A stretch of DNA of 64,000 bases from Pacificispira sp033344895 (GTDB taxonomy: Bacteria > Pseudomonadota > Alphaproteobacteria > UBA8366 > Aestuariispiraceae): positions 4,402,001 to 4,466,000 of the forward strand of contig OZ245920.1 in assembly GCA_965229685.1 (NCBI GenBank), given 5' to 3'. Positions within the stretch are counted from its first letter, which is position 1. Each line of letters begins with the position of its first letter. Positions 33,515-42,913 of the stretch are shown one piece after another. The translations under genes were made by a program, and so were the position numbers. The notes under the pieces were generated by a model. That model was given only the letters and a program-made list of their open reading frames with translations. It was not told where the DNA came from and did no database searches.

Positions 33515-36161
33515 CCTGCAGCAGGTCCCGCAGACGATAGAGCGCATCCAACGCCTCGCGCGGGGTCAGGTCGTCCGGGTTGATGGCGGCCAGGGCCTTC
33601 TCGACCTCGCTTGGACCGGTTTCCCTGGCGATTGGCTGGACCGGTTGGCTCATGGCGCGGAACAGGGGCAGATCGTCGACCAGACGGGTGACGGCGCCGG
33701 ATTGCTCACCCTTTTCCAGGGCGTGCAGGACCTCTTCGGCGCGGGTGACCACAGCGGGCGGCAGGCCGGCCAGCTTGGCGACATGGATGCCGTAGGATCG
33801 GTCGGCGGCGCCGGCCGCGACCTCGTGCAGGAAGACGACCTGGCCCTCCCATTCCTTGACCCGCATGCAATGCGGGCTGAGCGCGGGCAGCCGCTCCGCC
33901 AGCGCCGTCAATTCGTGATAATGGGTCGCGAACAGGGCGCGGGATTTGGCGGCCTCGTGCAGATGCTCGACGCAGGCCCAGGCGATGGACAACCCGTCGA
34001 AGGTCGCGGTGCCGCGCCCGATCTCGTCCAGAATGACCAGCGACCGGTCGGTCGCCTGATTCAAGATGGTCGCGGTCTCGACCATCTCCACCATGAAGGT
34101 CGACCGGCCGCGCGCCAGATCGTCCGCCGCCCCGACCCGGCTGAACAGGCGGTCGACCGCGCCGATATGGGCCTTTCGTGCCGGAACGAAGAGCCCGGCC
34201 TGGGCCAGGATCGCGATCAGGGCGTTCTGACGTAGGAAGGTCGATTTACCGGCCATGTTCGGGCCGGTGACGAGCCACAACCGGTTGTCGCGGCCCAGAT
34301 CGCAGTCATTGGCGACGAAGCTCTGCCCGTCGGCCTGGGCGGCCAGGGCCGCTTCGACCACCGGGTGACGCCCGCCCTCGATCTCGAAGGACAGGGAAGC
34401 GTCGACCTGGGGGCGGCGGTAATCGCGTGCATCGGCCAGGTCGGCGGCGGCGGCATAGAGGTCCAGTGCCGCCAGGGCCCGCGCCGCCAGCCCGATCTCA
34501 CGCGCCCGTTGCCGTGCCTCTTCGACCAGATCGTCGAAGATTTCCAGTTCGATGGCCTGGGCCCGGTCGCCGGCTTCGGAGATCCTGCGCGCCAGTTCGT
34601 TCAGTTCGACCGTCGTATAGCGGACCGCGTTGGCCATGGTCTGACGGTGAATGAAGGGCTCGCCGATCTTTTCCATATTCTTGGCTGTGACCTCGACGAA
34701 CCAGCCCAGCACATTGTTGTACTTGACCTTCAGCCCGTCGACGCCGGTATCCTGGCGGTAGCGTGCCTCCAGATCGGCGATCAGGCGGCGACCTTCCTCG
34801 CGCAGGGTGACCTGCTCGTCCAGTTCCGGCGCATAACCGGGCGCGACGAATCCGCCGTCGCGGGCAACGGGCGGCACCTCTTCCTTCAGGGCGCGGGTAT
34901 AGCGTTCGACCAGGATGTCGTGATTGCCCAGATCCTCCAGGGCACGGGCGATTTCCGTCACCGGATCGTCGGCTGCCAGGATCGTTTTCAATGTCGCGGT
35001 CAGCGCCAGACCGGTGCGCAGCGCGACCAGATCGCGCGGCCCACCGCGTCCGATGGTCAGACGGCCGAGCGCCCGCTCCAGATCCGGTGCCCCCTTCAGC
35101 GATTCACGCAGATCGCCGCGCAGGTCGGCACGCTCCAGGAACCAGGAAACAGCGTCATGCCGATCGCCGATGGCGATGGGATCGGTCAACGGCGCGGACA
35201 GGCGACTGGCAAGCAGGCGTGCACCGGGCCCTGTCACCGTGCGGTCGACGGCGGAAAGCAGGCTGCCGGTGCGCTCGCCGGTCAGGGTGCGGGTGATTTC
35301 CAGATTGCGGCGGGTCGCCGGATCGATCTCCATCAGCGCGCCGACAGACAGGCGCTGGGGCGGCTCCAGGCGCGGCAACTTGCCGACCTGGGTCAGTTCC
35401 AGATATTCGACCAGCGCCCCCAGCGCAGCCAGTTCCGCCCGGTCGAAATCCCCGAACGCGTCCAGCGCCGCGACACCGAAAGCGTCTTTCAGCCGCCGTT
35501 CCGCATTGGCGGAATCGAATCGGCTGTCCGGCAGCGGGGTCAGGCGGTCCTGCCATTCCCGGAACAGTTCGTAGAACCGACTGTCCTCGGCAACCAGTTT
35601 CTGACCCAGGACCAGTTCGCCCGGCGCAATGCGGGACAGGGCGGAGGCCAGGCCGGCCGCCGTGACCGGCTGGCACAGCAGCTGGCCGGTCGACATGTCG
35701 CACCAGGCGAGGGCATAGCCGTCGGCCCCGGTGCGGGCCAGGGCCGCCAGATAATTGTGCGACCGCGCGTCCAGCAGCGTGTCCTCGGTCAGGGTGCCCG
35801 GGGTCACGACCCGGACAATCTCACGCCGGACAACGGATTTCGACCCGCGCTTCTTGGCTTCGGCGGGGTCTTCCGTCTGTTCGCAGACGGCGACCCGGTG
35901 GCCTTTCTTGATCAGGCGCGACAGATAGGTTTCGGCCGCATGAACCGGCACACCGCACATCGGGATGGCCTCGCCCAGATGCTGGCCGCGCTTGGTCAGC
36001 GCGATGTCGAGCGATGCCGCCGCCTGCTTGGCGTCGTCGAAGAACAATTCATAGAAATCGCCCATCCGGTAAAACAGAAGGCAATCCGGATGCGCTTCCT
36101 TGATGCTCAGATACTGAGCCATCATCGGCGTCACTTGGGCATTTTCGGTCCCGCTGGTCAT
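33507..36161 (-). CDS. mutS: DNA mismatch repair protein MutS
   Basis: This 884-residue ATPase recognises mismatches and small loops. The N-terminal mismatch-binding motif FYRMGDFYELFFDDA carries the conserved Phe-X-Glu. The C-terminal ATPase has LVTGPNMAGKSTFLRQNALI and the signature LVILDEIGRGTATFDGLSIA, with ATHYHELTAL after it. The start at 36161 (MTSGTENAQVTPMMAQY) gives normal length; the frame remains open to 36296. It is transcribed with the patatin and small TM genes. Confidence 0.97.
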   Translation of the reverse strand: MTSGTENAQVTPMMAQYLSIKEAHPDCLLFYRMGDFYELFFDDAKQAAASLDIALTKRGQHLGEAIPMCGVPVHAAETYLSRLIKKGHRVAVCEQTEDPAEAKKRGSKSVVRREIVRVVTPGTLTEDTLLDARSHNYLAALARTGADGYALAWCDMSTGQLLCQPVTAAGLASALSRIAPGELVLGQKLVAEDSRFYELFREWQDRLTPLPDSRFDSANAERRLKDAFGVAALDAFGDFDRAELAALGALVEYLELTQVGKLPRLEPPQRLSVGALMEIDPATRRNLEITRTLTGERTGSLLSAVDRTVTGPGARLLASRLSAPLTDPIAIGDRHDAVSWFLERADLRGDLRESLKGAPDLERALGRLTIGRGGPRDLVALRTGLALTATLKTILAADDPVTEIARALEDLGNHDILVERYTRALKEEVPPVARDGGFVAPGYAPELDEQVTLREEGRRLIADLEARYRQDTGVDGLKVKYNNVLGWFVEVTAKNMEKIGEPFIHRQTMANAVRYTTVELNELARRISEAGDRAQAIELEIFDDLVEEARQRAREIGLAARALAALDLYAAAADLADARDYRRPQVDASLSFEIEGGRHPVVEAALAAQADGQSFVANDCDLGRDNRLWLVTGPNMAGKSTFLRQNALIAILAQAGLFVPARKAHIGAVDRLFSRVGAADDLARGRSTFMVEMVETATILNQATDRSLVILDEIGRGTATFDGLSIAWACVEHLHEAAKSRALFATHYHELTALAERLPALSPHCMRVKEWEGQVVFLHEVAAGAADRSYGIHVAKLAGLPPAVVTRAEEVLHALEKGEQSGAVTRLVDDLPLFRAMSQPVQPIARETGPSEVEKALAAINPDDLTPREALDALYRLRDLLQDG

Positions 36162-36213
36162 GGCGCCGAGACTAATTGTCCAGGTCCCTCGCGAAAAGAG
36201 CCGAAAGGCGGTC

Positions 36214-37659
36214 TTACGGTTGAACCCGCACGGTATAGCGCAGCACCGTTTCACCCTTTGCCGGAATGGTGATGTTCCAGACGGCGCTGCCGGCATCGCG
36301 CGATTCGGGCGTCAGACTGGCGTCCGTGATCTCCCAGCTCTGTGCCGACAGATGTTCGGTCATCTCCACCGTCACCGCCTCGTCGCGGCCGTTCTTCAGC
36401 GTGATCTCATGGGTGGCACGATAGGGATGCAGGTGGCGGTGCTCCGCAACACCGGTGGTCTCGTAATCGACGACCTGCCGCTCGGCCGTGACATCGAAGG
36501 CCCGGCCCAGACGCAGTTCCGCGTCGCCGCCGACCGGCAGATGGGACAGCCGGTCCTCACCCAGGATGACGCGCGGAGAAGCTTCCGAATCCTCGGCCAA
36601 TGCGCCATAGACGCGGACCGGACCGGCGGGCAGAATCTTCGCCAGCGGTCCATCCTCGGCGTTCTCGAAGCGGATGTTGACCTCGGGCCGCAGGCCGTCC
36701 TGCAGCCGCATCGGTTGGCCCGGATGCACCAGCCCCGATCCGGACAGGCGATAAATCTTCTCTGCCGGGACAGCGACCGGAGCCAGCAGCACACGACGGA
36801 CCGTCTCCCCCGCCGGCAGATCGACGCGGCCGTCAATGTCATAGACATGGACGTCGCCAAGACTGGCCGGCTGCGGCGGTGCGGCGCGCGGCGCGGACTT
36901 CATCGATGCGGCGCTGTCCATCGTGGCCATGGCCATCATTTCCGGACGCGGGCCGCCCTGGGCACGGTTCGTTTCGCCGGCGACGAGCCGGATCGCGGCT
37001 TCCTGGAACCCGGCATCGGTGCCGTTGGTGATCTGATACTGTCCGCTGAGCACCAGCCCCGATTCGTCGGGCAGCAGCACCGCCTCGTAATCGGCGGACC
37101 AGGCGAGGTTGGGCGCGACATAGCCCAGCGAGACGGGATGGTTTCCCGCCGTGGCACCGGACACGGCCGTCACTTCCAGGCCGCCGGTCATGCCGGCGGG
37201 CAATTCCTTCAGGGCCAGGCGGCCATCTGGCATTGCCTCGAAGCGGTCGCCGACCTTCAGGACGATGCCGCCGTCGACGTTGACCAGGGTGCCGCGAATC
37301 TCGCGTTCCGCGCCGCTGTCGCCCGCAGGTACCAGCCAGGTGATCTCCCGGCCGATCGACCGGCGCAGCAGGCTTTGCGGTGACAGGTCGTCCTGGCGGA
37401 TGTGAATGCTGTCAGCCGGGGTGCCGCCGATGGAAACCGACAGTGTCGACCAGTCGAGCGATTGCGGCAGGCCGGGCAGGGATATGCCGGCACCGGCGGC
37501 AGGGACGTCTGCCGCGCGGGATTCGCGGATCACCGACAGGCCGTCGGCATAGACCGAAATCGCGGCGCCCGGCGCCGGCTCGGCAACCGACTGCGCGTAA
37601 GCGCCCGTCGCGGCGGAAACGGTCAGGGCGGCGGCCAGCAGTCCGTGTTTCAGCGGCAC
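36214..37659 (-). CDS. DUF4139 domain secreted protein
   Basis: This 481-residue protein has a signal peptide (LLAAALTVSAATGAYAQS). The rest has a DUF4139-type beta-sandwich: LSVIRESRAADVPAAGAG, SADYEAVLLPDESGLVL and TEHLSAQSWEITDASLTPES near the end. This group is related to mucoidy-inhibitor-like proteins but lacks the long coiled coil. It is probably periplasmic or surface-exposed, function unknown. The start is GTG with GGGAG upstream, closely following the amidotransferase gene. Confidence 0.82.
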   Translation of the reverse strand: MPLKHGLLAAALTVSAATGAYAQSVAEPAPGAAISVYADGLSVIRESRAADVPAAGAGISLPGLPQSLDWSTLSVSIGGTPADSIHIRQDDLSPQSLLRRSIGREITWLVPAGDSGAEREIRGTLVNVDGGIVLKVGDRFEAMPDGRLALKELPAGMTGGLEVTAVSGATAGNHPVSLGYVAPNLAWSADYEAVLLPDESGLVLSGQYQITNGTDAGFQEAAIRLVAGETNRAQGGPRPEMMAMATMDSAASMKSAPRAAPPQPASLGDVHVYDIDGRVDLPAGETVRRVLLAPVAVPAEKIYRLSGSGLVHPGQPMRLQDGLRPEVNIRFENAEDGPLAKILPAGPVRVYGALAEDSEASPRVILGEDRLSHLPVGGDAELRLGRAFDVTAERQVVDYETTGVAEHRHLHPYRATHEITLKNGRDEAVTVEMTEHLSAQSWEITDASLTPESRDAGSAVWNITIPAKGETVLRYTVRVQP

Positions 37660-37660
37660 G

Positions 37661-38383
37661 TCACAATACTCCCGTGGCTTTCAGGAAATTTGATATCAGC
37701 AGCGGTGAATCCGGCGTCGGGGCATAGTGATCGGCGATTTCCCGGGCCTTGGGGCCCCAGGATTCCGTCATGCAGCCCGCCGTCGCTTCCGGGTGAAACT
37801 GAACCGACATCCAGTTGCGACCGAAATCCAGGGCGCAGGCCGGCATGCCGGGAACGGTCGCCAGGACCTCCGCGCCGGCGGGGATGACGGGCACATGTTC
37901 CTCGTTGCCGAAATGAAAGCGCGGCACGACTCCGTCGAACAGCGGGCTGTAACGCCCGGCATCGGTCAGCGAGATCGGATAGGTCCCGACCCGTGCGCCG
38001 TCCGCCAGCATCTCGACCGGCGCGCCATGCACGACGGCCATGATCTGGTGACCACCGCATATGCCGAAGACCGGCGGGCCGTTTTCCCTTTGCCGCAGGT
38101 CGGTCAGCCAGTTCTTCAAATCGATCTGCCAGGGCAGTTTGTCATGAACGGAATGGAAACTGCCGCCGACAACGATGGCGTCGGCGTCGTCCGGATCCGG
38201 CAGCGGTTCGCCATAGCAGATGCGGCGCCCCTCGAATGCAATGCGGTCGGACAGGTTCAGATCCGCCAGCATACGCTCGAACCAGTGAATCTCGTTGTCG
38301 CCGCCCGGCTGATTGGCGAAAACCGCCGGATCGTACCGGCCCGGAGCCCCCATCTGGGCCAGGAAGTAGAGTTTCTTCTTCAA
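37661..38383 (-). CDS. Class I glutamine amidotransferase-like protein
   Basis: This 240-residue protein has the nucleophile elbow FGICGGHQIMA (Cys109) and the catalytic His/Glu motif VQFHPEATAG, so the triad looks complete. It stands without a synthase partner, as in stand-alone gamma-glutamyl hydrolases or GMP-synthase-like paralogues; substrate unknown. The start is TTG at 38383 with AGGGAACGG upstream; the next Met lies 10 residues in. Confidence 0.82.
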   Translation of the reverse strand: MKKKLYFLAQMGAPGRYDPAVFANQPGGDNEIHWFERMLADLNLSDRIAFEGRRICYGEPLPDPDDADAIVVGGSFHSVHDKLPWQIDLKNWLTDLRQRENGPPVFGICGGHQIMAVVHGAPVEMLADGARVGTYPISLTDAGRYSPLFDGVVPRFHFGNEEHVPVIPAGAEVLATVPGMPACALDFGRNWMSVQFHPEATAGCMTESWGPKAREIADHYAPTPDSPLLISNFLKATGVL

Positions 38384-38410
38384 GGTGATCCGTTCCCTCG
38401 GGTCCGACTG

Positions 38411-39010
38411 TTACAGAGTGCCGACCGACTGCCGCGATTTCAGGGCCGTGGCCAGGGTGCCGTCATCCAGATAATCCAGCTCGCCGCCGACCGGCACACC
38501 ATGCGCCAGGCGGCTGACCTTCACGCCGGACGGCTCCAGGCGTTCGGTGATGTAATGGGCGGTGGTCTGCCCGTCGACGGTCAGGTTCATGGCCAGGATC
38601 ACTTCGGTCACCGATCTGTCGGGTCCCACTCTATCCAGCAATGTGGCGATATTGAGGTCCTCCGGGCCGACTCCGTCAATGGCTGACAGGACACCGCCCA
38701 GGACGTGATAGCGACCGCGGAAAATGCCGGTCCGTTCCAGCGCCCAGAGGTCCGCGACCTGTTCCACGACACAGATCGTCCCGTCGTCGCGAACCGGGTC
38801 GCGGCAGATCGAACAGGTCTCCGCCGTATCCAGATTGCCGCAGCTCCGGCAGGTCCGGATCTTCTCCGCGGCCTCCGCCAGTGCCATGGCCAGCGGCTGC
38901 ATCAGGCTTTCCTTGCGCCGGATCAGCAGAAGCGCGGCGCGGCGGGCGGAACGCGGCCCCAGCCCCGGAAGGCGGGCGAGCAGTTGGATGACCCGTTCGA
39001 TTTCCTGCAT
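38411..39010 (-). CDS. recR: Recombination mediator protein RecR
   Basis: This 199-residue protein carries a helix-hairpin-helix LARLPGLGPRSARRAALLLI, a four-Cys zinc finger CRSCGNLDTAETCSIC, a Toprim domain ICVVEQVADLWALERTGIF and LGGVLSAIDGVGPEDL. It loads RecA in RecFOR repair. It is third in the conserved dnaX-ybaB-recR order, with a 196-base spacer holding palindromic repeats before it. Confidence 0.96.
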   Translation of the reverse strand: MQEIERVIQLLARLPGLGPRSARRAALLLIRRKESLMQPLAMALAEAAEKIRTCRSCGNLDTAETCSICRDPVRDDGTICVVEQVADLWALERTGIFRGRYHVLGGVLSAIDGVGPEDLNIATLLDRVGPDRSVTEVILAMNLTVDGQTTAHYITERLEPSGVKVSRLAHGVPVGGELDYLDDGTLATALKSRQSVGTL

Positions 39011-39029
39011 GGATAAAGTCTCACCCCGG

Positions 39030-39045
39030 TCCTGCGGCTGCAGGA
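39030..39045. repeat. Divergent copy of palindromic intergenic repeat
   Basis: TCCTGCGGCTGCAGGA is a partial palindrome followed by ATCTTCGTT, matching the flank of the copy at 39147 (ATCTCCGTT). It probably belongs to the same dispersed repeat family. Confidence 0.4.
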
Positions 39046-39083
39046 ATCTTCGTTATCCTGTCGCCGGCGCCTACCCCATGAAG

Positions 39084-39103
39084 GCTCCTGCTTTCGCAGG
39101 AGC
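39084..39103. repeat. 20-bp palindromic intergenic repeat
   Basis: GCTCCTGCTTTCGCAGGAGC: arms GCTCCTGC/GCAGGAGC around TTTC. Related copies are at 39147 and 43108. It lies between ybaB and recR; it could act as a transcript hairpin. Confidence 0.65.
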
Positions 39104-39146
39104 ACGGGGATGGGGCGCCGGATCGGTATCGCCCCCTCACTGTCGC

Positions 39147-39166
39147 ATTCCTGCGAAGGCAGGAAT
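39147..39166. repeat. 20-bp palindromic intergenic repeat
   Basis: ATTCCTGCGAAGGCAGGAAT: arms ATTCCTGC/GCAGGAAT with loop GAAG. It is the second clear copy in the ybaB-recR spacer, 43 bases from the first. Confidence 0.65.
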
Positions 39167-39206
39167 CTCCGTTGTTTCCACGCGACTCCCTCAGGGGACG
39201 CGGAGA

Positions 39207-39530
39207 TCAGAACGGCAGTTTCATGCCCGGCGGAAGCTGAATGCCACCCATCAGCTTCTGGGTTTCCTCGCGCATCTTTTCGTCGGCCTTGGCTTTGGCG
39301 TCGTTGATCGCGGCGACGATCAGGTCTTCCAGAACTTCCTTGTCCTCCGGCACGATCAGGCTCGGGTCGATCGCCAGGCGGCGCACTTCGCCCTTGCCGG
39401 TGACGGTGACGGTGATCAGGCCTCCGCCGGAACCGCCTTCAATTTCCAGATCCTCCATCTGCGCCTGCATCTCCTGCATGCGCGTCTGCATTTCCTGGGC
39501 CTGCTTCATCATGGCACCGAGATTCTTCAT
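39207..39530 (-). CDS. YbaB/EbfC family nucleoid-associated protein
   Basis: This 107-residue protein has a helical N-terminus (MMKQAQEMQTRMQEMQAQME) and the family core GLITVTVTGKGEVRRLAIDP, ending KLMGGIQLPPGMKLPF. It forms a DNA-binding dimer. It lies between dnaX and recR, the usual order. Confidence 0.94.
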   Translation of the reverse strand: MKNLGAMMKQAQEMQTRMQEMQAQMEDLEIEGGSGGGLITVTVTGKGEVRRLAIDPSLIVPEDKEVLEDLIVAAINDAKAKADEKMREETQKLMGGIQLPPGMKLPF

Positions 39531-39578
39531 CGCGGTATCGCTCCTTGCCTCTGCTTGGGGAATGGCTTCCCGCTTGGG

Positions 39579-41504
39579 TTACAGATCGTCTTCCTCGTCC
39601 GGATACTCGTCCGGGTCCATCGCGATCGGCATGCCGTCGTCGGGCATTGCCGCGGCCTCGGCCGCCAGATCGGCCGGGTCCGGTTCATTGCCGGTCACAC
39701 GGGTTATCTGGGCGCCGGGGAAGGCTTTTTTAACCGCCTGGATCAACGGGTCCTTCTCGGCCTGGCTGCGCCGGTCCTGCTCTGCCTGGGCTTCCTGCTC
39801 CGCCAGGGTCGGGGCGCCTTCCTCGTTGGAAATCGAGACGATCCAGCGCAGGCCGGTCAGGTCGGACAGTTTCTTGCCCAGTTCGCCATGCAGATCACGC
39901 GGCGCATTGCGGCCCGGCCGGAACTCCAACCGGCCCGGCTCGACGCGCACGGGATGCACGTCACGCTTCAGATGGGTGGCCAGGCGCGGCTCGCGCTTTT
40001 CCTCGAACAGCGCGACGATCTCCAGGAAGCTTTTCGGCGCGTTCAGGACCGCCGGATCGGCTTGCGGCGCGGCGTGATAGGCGGTTTCCACCGCCTGCTG
40101 CGGCTGGGCACCGCCGCGAATGAGGGTTGGTCCGGGCATGGCCGAGGCCTGGGCCCCACCACCACCGCCGCCACCCCCACCGCCGCCCGGGGCCGGTCCG
40201 GCACTGCCGCTGCCGGGCTGAAAATCCTTCAGTTTCTCGATCAGATCGCCGGGTGTCGGCATGTCCGCCAGGTGGATCAGGCGAATGACCACCATTTCCG
40301 CCGCCTGGATCGGTGACGGTGCGGCCCGCACCTCGCCCAGCCCCTTCAGCAACATCTGCCAGGCGCGGGTCAGGACGGGCAGCGACAGGGCCTGGGCCAT
40401 TTCGCGCCCGCGCGTGCGCTCCAACTCCGCCGTCGTCGGCCGGTCCAGGGCCTCCGGCACCAGGATCGCGCGGGTCAGGAAATGCGTGACATCCAGCAGG
40501 TCCTCGATCACCACTGCCGGGTCCGCCCCGACGCCGTAAAGCTGCTCCAGCAGGTCCAGCGCGCCCGGTGCATCGCCCTTCATGGCGGCGTCGAAGAGAT
40601 CGTAGACCCGGCTGCGGTCGGCGAGGCCCAGCATGTCCCGGACGCGCTCGCCCGTCACCGTACCGGCGCTCAGCGCGATGGCCTGATCCAGGATCGACAA
40701 TCCGTCGCGGACGGATCCGTCCGCCGCCCGGGCCACCATGCCCAGAGCCTCATCCTCGATCTCGACGCCTTCGCGTTCCGCCACCGATTTGAAATGCGCC
40801 GCCAGTTGATCGATCGGCACACGGCGCAGATCGAAGCGCTGACACCGGGACAGGACCGTCACGGGCACCTTGCGGATTTCGGTCGTCGCAAAGACGAATT
40901 TCACATGCTCCGGCGGTTCCTCCAGCGTCTTCAGAAGCGCGTTGAACGCGTTCTTCGACAGCATGTGCACTTCGTCGAGCACGTAGACCTTGTAACGCGC
41001 CGAGACCGGGCGATAGCGCACCCCGTCGATCAGTTCGCGGATATCGTCGACCCCGGTGCGGCTGGCGGCGTCCATTTCGATGACATCGACATGGCGGTCG
41101 CCGGCGATGGCCGTGCAGTGCTGACACACGCCGCATGGGCTGACCGTCGGACCGCCGGTGCCATCCGGGCCCACGCAGTTCAGCGCCTTGGCGACGATTC
41201 GCGCGGTCGTCGTCTTGCCGACGCCGCGCACCCCGGTCAGCATGAAGGCCTGGGCGATGCGCCCCGCCTCGATGGCATTGGTCAGGGTGCGGACAAGGGC
41301 TTCCTGGCCGATCAGTTCGGCAAAGTTCGACGGGCGGTATTTCCGCGCCAGAACGCGATAAGCCTCGCCGTCCTTCCTGGACGGTGCCGCAGACTTCGCC
41401 GCCGCCGGCTGAGCCGGCTCGTCGAGACCCAGACCGGGTCCCGGAGGCGGGCCTTCGGCCTTGTCGTCGCTGTCGTATGATGGATCGTCGGTCGCGTCGG
41501 TCAT
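39579..41504 (-). CDS. dnaX: DNA polymerase III subunit gamma/tau
   Basis: This 641-residue clamp-loader ATPase has Walker A in GVRGVGKTTTARI, a zinc-binding CGVCQHC segment, DEVHMLSKNAFNALLKTLEE (Walker B) and the sensor TTEIRKVPVTVLSRCQRFD. The tau-type C-terminal extension includes a poly-Gly run and an acidic end (DEYPDEEDDL). The start is ATG 41504; an ATG at 41513 and a TTG at 41540 are alternatives. No clear A-rich frameshift site was found. Confidence 0.96.
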   Translation of the reverse strand: MTDATDDPSYDSDDKAEGPPPGPGLGLDEPAQPAAAKSAAPSRKDGEAYRVLARKYRPSNFAELIGQEALVRTLTNAIEAGRIAQAFMLTGVRGVGKTTTARIVAKALNCVGPDGTGGPTVSPCGVCQHCTAIAGDRHVDVIEMDAASRTGVDDIRELIDGVRYRPVSARYKVYVLDEVHMLSKNAFNALLKTLEEPPEHVKFVFATTEIRKVPVTVLSRCQRFDLRRVPIDQLAAHFKSVAEREGVEIEDEALGMVARAADGSVRDGLSILDQAIALSAGTVTGERVRDMLGLADRSRVYDLFDAAMKGDAPGALDLLEQLYGVGADPAVVIEDLLDVTHFLTRAILVPEALDRPTTAELERTRGREMAQALSLPVLTRAWQMLLKGLGEVRAAPSPIQAAEMVVIRLIHLADMPTPGDLIEKLKDFQPGSGSAGPAPGGGGGGGGGGGAQASAMPGPTLIRGGAQPQQAVETAYHAAPQADPAVLNAPKSFLEIVALFEEKREPRLATHLKRDVHPVRVEPGRLEFRPGRNAPRDLHGELGKKLSDLTGLRWIVSISNEEGAPTLAEQEAQAEQDRRSQAEKDPLIQAVKKAFPGAQITRVTGNEPDPADLAAEAAAMPDDGMPIAMDPDEYPDEEDDL

Positions 41505-41577
41505 GGCCGCCATATTCGCAAGGCGGCCCCGTCCGCACAACCGCGAAACACCGGGGTACGGTCAGTTCGCGATACCG

Positions 41578-42159
41578 TCAGCCCGGCGTGCTGCCACGTA
41601 CTGCCGCGCGTCTTGCAGCCGCAAGAATCCGGTCCGACAGGGCCGGGTCGCCGACGGCGCGGCTCAGCACCAATCCACCCACGCAGGCGGTCAGCGCGGA
41701 CAGGGCACGGTCCGCCGCCGTCCCTTCGTTCAAATCGTTGTCACCCTCATCGATCAGGGTGCCCAGGCGGTCTGAAATGGTGGCGATGAAGTCCGAAAAT
41801 GCGGCGCGCACCTTGTCCCCGGACCGGGCAATTTCCGGCGACAGCGGCGGCACGGAGCAGCCGTCCTCGACCTGGTCGCGATGGGCGGTCGACAGGTAAC
41901 GGTCGACGAAATTCTCCAGTCCGGTAAACGGTATCCGGCGGGTCATATCCACCGGCGAGTCCGCCAGATCGGCCAGAACCTCGATGAACAGGTCCTCCTT
42001 GCCCTTGAAATGGCCGTAAAAGCCGCCGCGCGTCAGCCCGGCCTCCGCCATGATCGAATCGATGCTCGCCTCGCCATAGCCCTTCCGGTTCATCTCGCGC
42101 CGGGCCGCATGCAGGATGCGCTTTCGGGTGCGTTGTCGGTGTTCGGGGGCGTAGGGCAT
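41578..42159 (-). CDS. TetR family transcriptional regulator
   Basis: This 193-residue protein has an N-terminal helix-turn-helix: RQRTRKRILHAARREMNRKG, then ASIDSIMAEAGLTRGGFYGH. The C-terminal ligand domain contains a Cys (DGCSVPPLSPEIARSG) typical of the group next to electrophile-detoxifying genes. The ATG at 42159 has GGAGA upstream. It is divergent from a glutathione S-transferase-like gene with a shared operator, so it probably represses both. Confidence 0.9.
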   Translation of the reverse strand: MPYAPEHRQRTRKRILHAARREMNRKGYGEASIDSIMAEAGLTRGGFYGHFKGKEDLFIEVLADLADSPVDMTRRIPFTGLENFVDRYLSTAHRDQVEDGCSVPPLSPEIARSGDKVRAAFSDFIATISDRLGTLIDEGDNDLNEGTAADRALSALTACVGGLVLSRAVGDPALSDRILAAARRAAVRGSTPG

Positions 42160-42172
42160 GGGCCGTCTCCAA

Positions 42173-42192
42173 AATATGATGTTGAACATATT
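42173..42192. promoter_or_regulatory. Probable TetR operator
   Basis: AATATG-N8-CATATT inverted repeat, 20 bp, in the 92-base space between the divergent tetR and GST-like genes; 14 bases before the tetR start. AT-rich in a GC-rich setting. Confidence 0.65.
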
Positions 42193-42251
42193 ATGATCTG
42201 GGATCAGATGATGCGAGTCCCATCATGTCTGCCGCGTTCCAGGAGGATCAG

Positions 42252-42893
42252 ATGACCTTGCGCCTGTTCGGTATTCCGGAAAGCTCCTATGTCTGGACCA
42301 CCCGCATCCTGCTGCAGGAAAAGGGCGTGCCGTACGATCTGTCGATGGCGGGGGCGACCGGTCTGATGGACATGCACACATCGCCCGATATCGACCGGCA
42401 TCCGTTTCGGAAGATCCCGATCCTGGAACATGACGGAAAGCGAATCTTCGAGATGACGGCGATCTGCCGCTACATCGACACGGTCTTCGGCGGCCGCAAA
42501 TGCATGCCGGAAGACCCGTATGAATCGGCATTGAACGACCAGTGGATCAGCGTCGTGGCGTCCTATGTCGACCGGGCGGTCATCCGGCGGCTTGTCCTGC
42601 CGAGCGTGATTGCCCGGATGAACGGAACGAAGCCGGATGCCGAAAAGCTGAAGCGCGCCTCGGAGGATGCCGATCACGCCTTGGGCGTTCTGGACAAGGC
42701 ATTCGCGGCAAAGAACTATTTTCTGGGCGCCACGCCGATGACCGCCGATTTCTTCCTGTGGCCGATCCTGTACTACATGAAGCGGCTGCCGGCCGGGGCG
42801 CGTGTCCTGCGCAAGCACGCGAATGTGTCGGGCGTCCTGGAAAATGCCATGACCTATCCTAGCTTCGCCGCGACGGTGCCGAAGGCCGGATGA
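42252..42893 (+). CDS. Glutathione S-transferase family protein
   Basis: This 213-residue protein has a thioredoxin-fold N-terminus (LRLFGIPESSYVWTTRILLQ), the cis-Pro/Glu-Ser-like region RKIPILEHDGKRIFEMTAIC and a helical C-terminal domain (FLGATPMTADFFLWPILYYM). It probably conjugates glutathione to an electrophile sensed by the adjacent TetR. The start at 42252 has a perfect AGGAGG 6 bases upstream. Confidence 0.88.
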   Translation: MTLRLFGIPESSYVWTTRILLQEKGVPYDLSMAGATGLMDMHTSPDIDRHPFRKIPILEHDGKRIFEMTAICRYIDTVFGGRKCMPEDPYESALNDQWISVVASYVDRAVIRRLVLPSVIARMNGTKPDAEKLKRASEDADHALGVLDKAFAAKNYFLGATPMTADFFLWPILYYMKRLPAGARVLRKHANVSGVLENAMTYPSFAATVPKAG

Positions 42894-42913
42894 TCGGATT
42901 CTGGGGATGCGAG

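Noticed and set aside
34365..36272. Plus-strand open frame opposite mutS
   Set aside because: Antisense shadow of a highly conserved gene; no domain, and GC-rich antisense composition.
39030..39166. Possible CRISPR array from repeated CCTGC motifs
   Set aside because: Copies are short palindromes with irregular spacing and no spacer-repeat pattern, and no cas genes are near.
39579..41504. Programmed frameshift producing gamma from dnaX
   Set aside because: No A-rich slippery heptamer with a following hairpin was found; the frame is continuous for a tau-like product.
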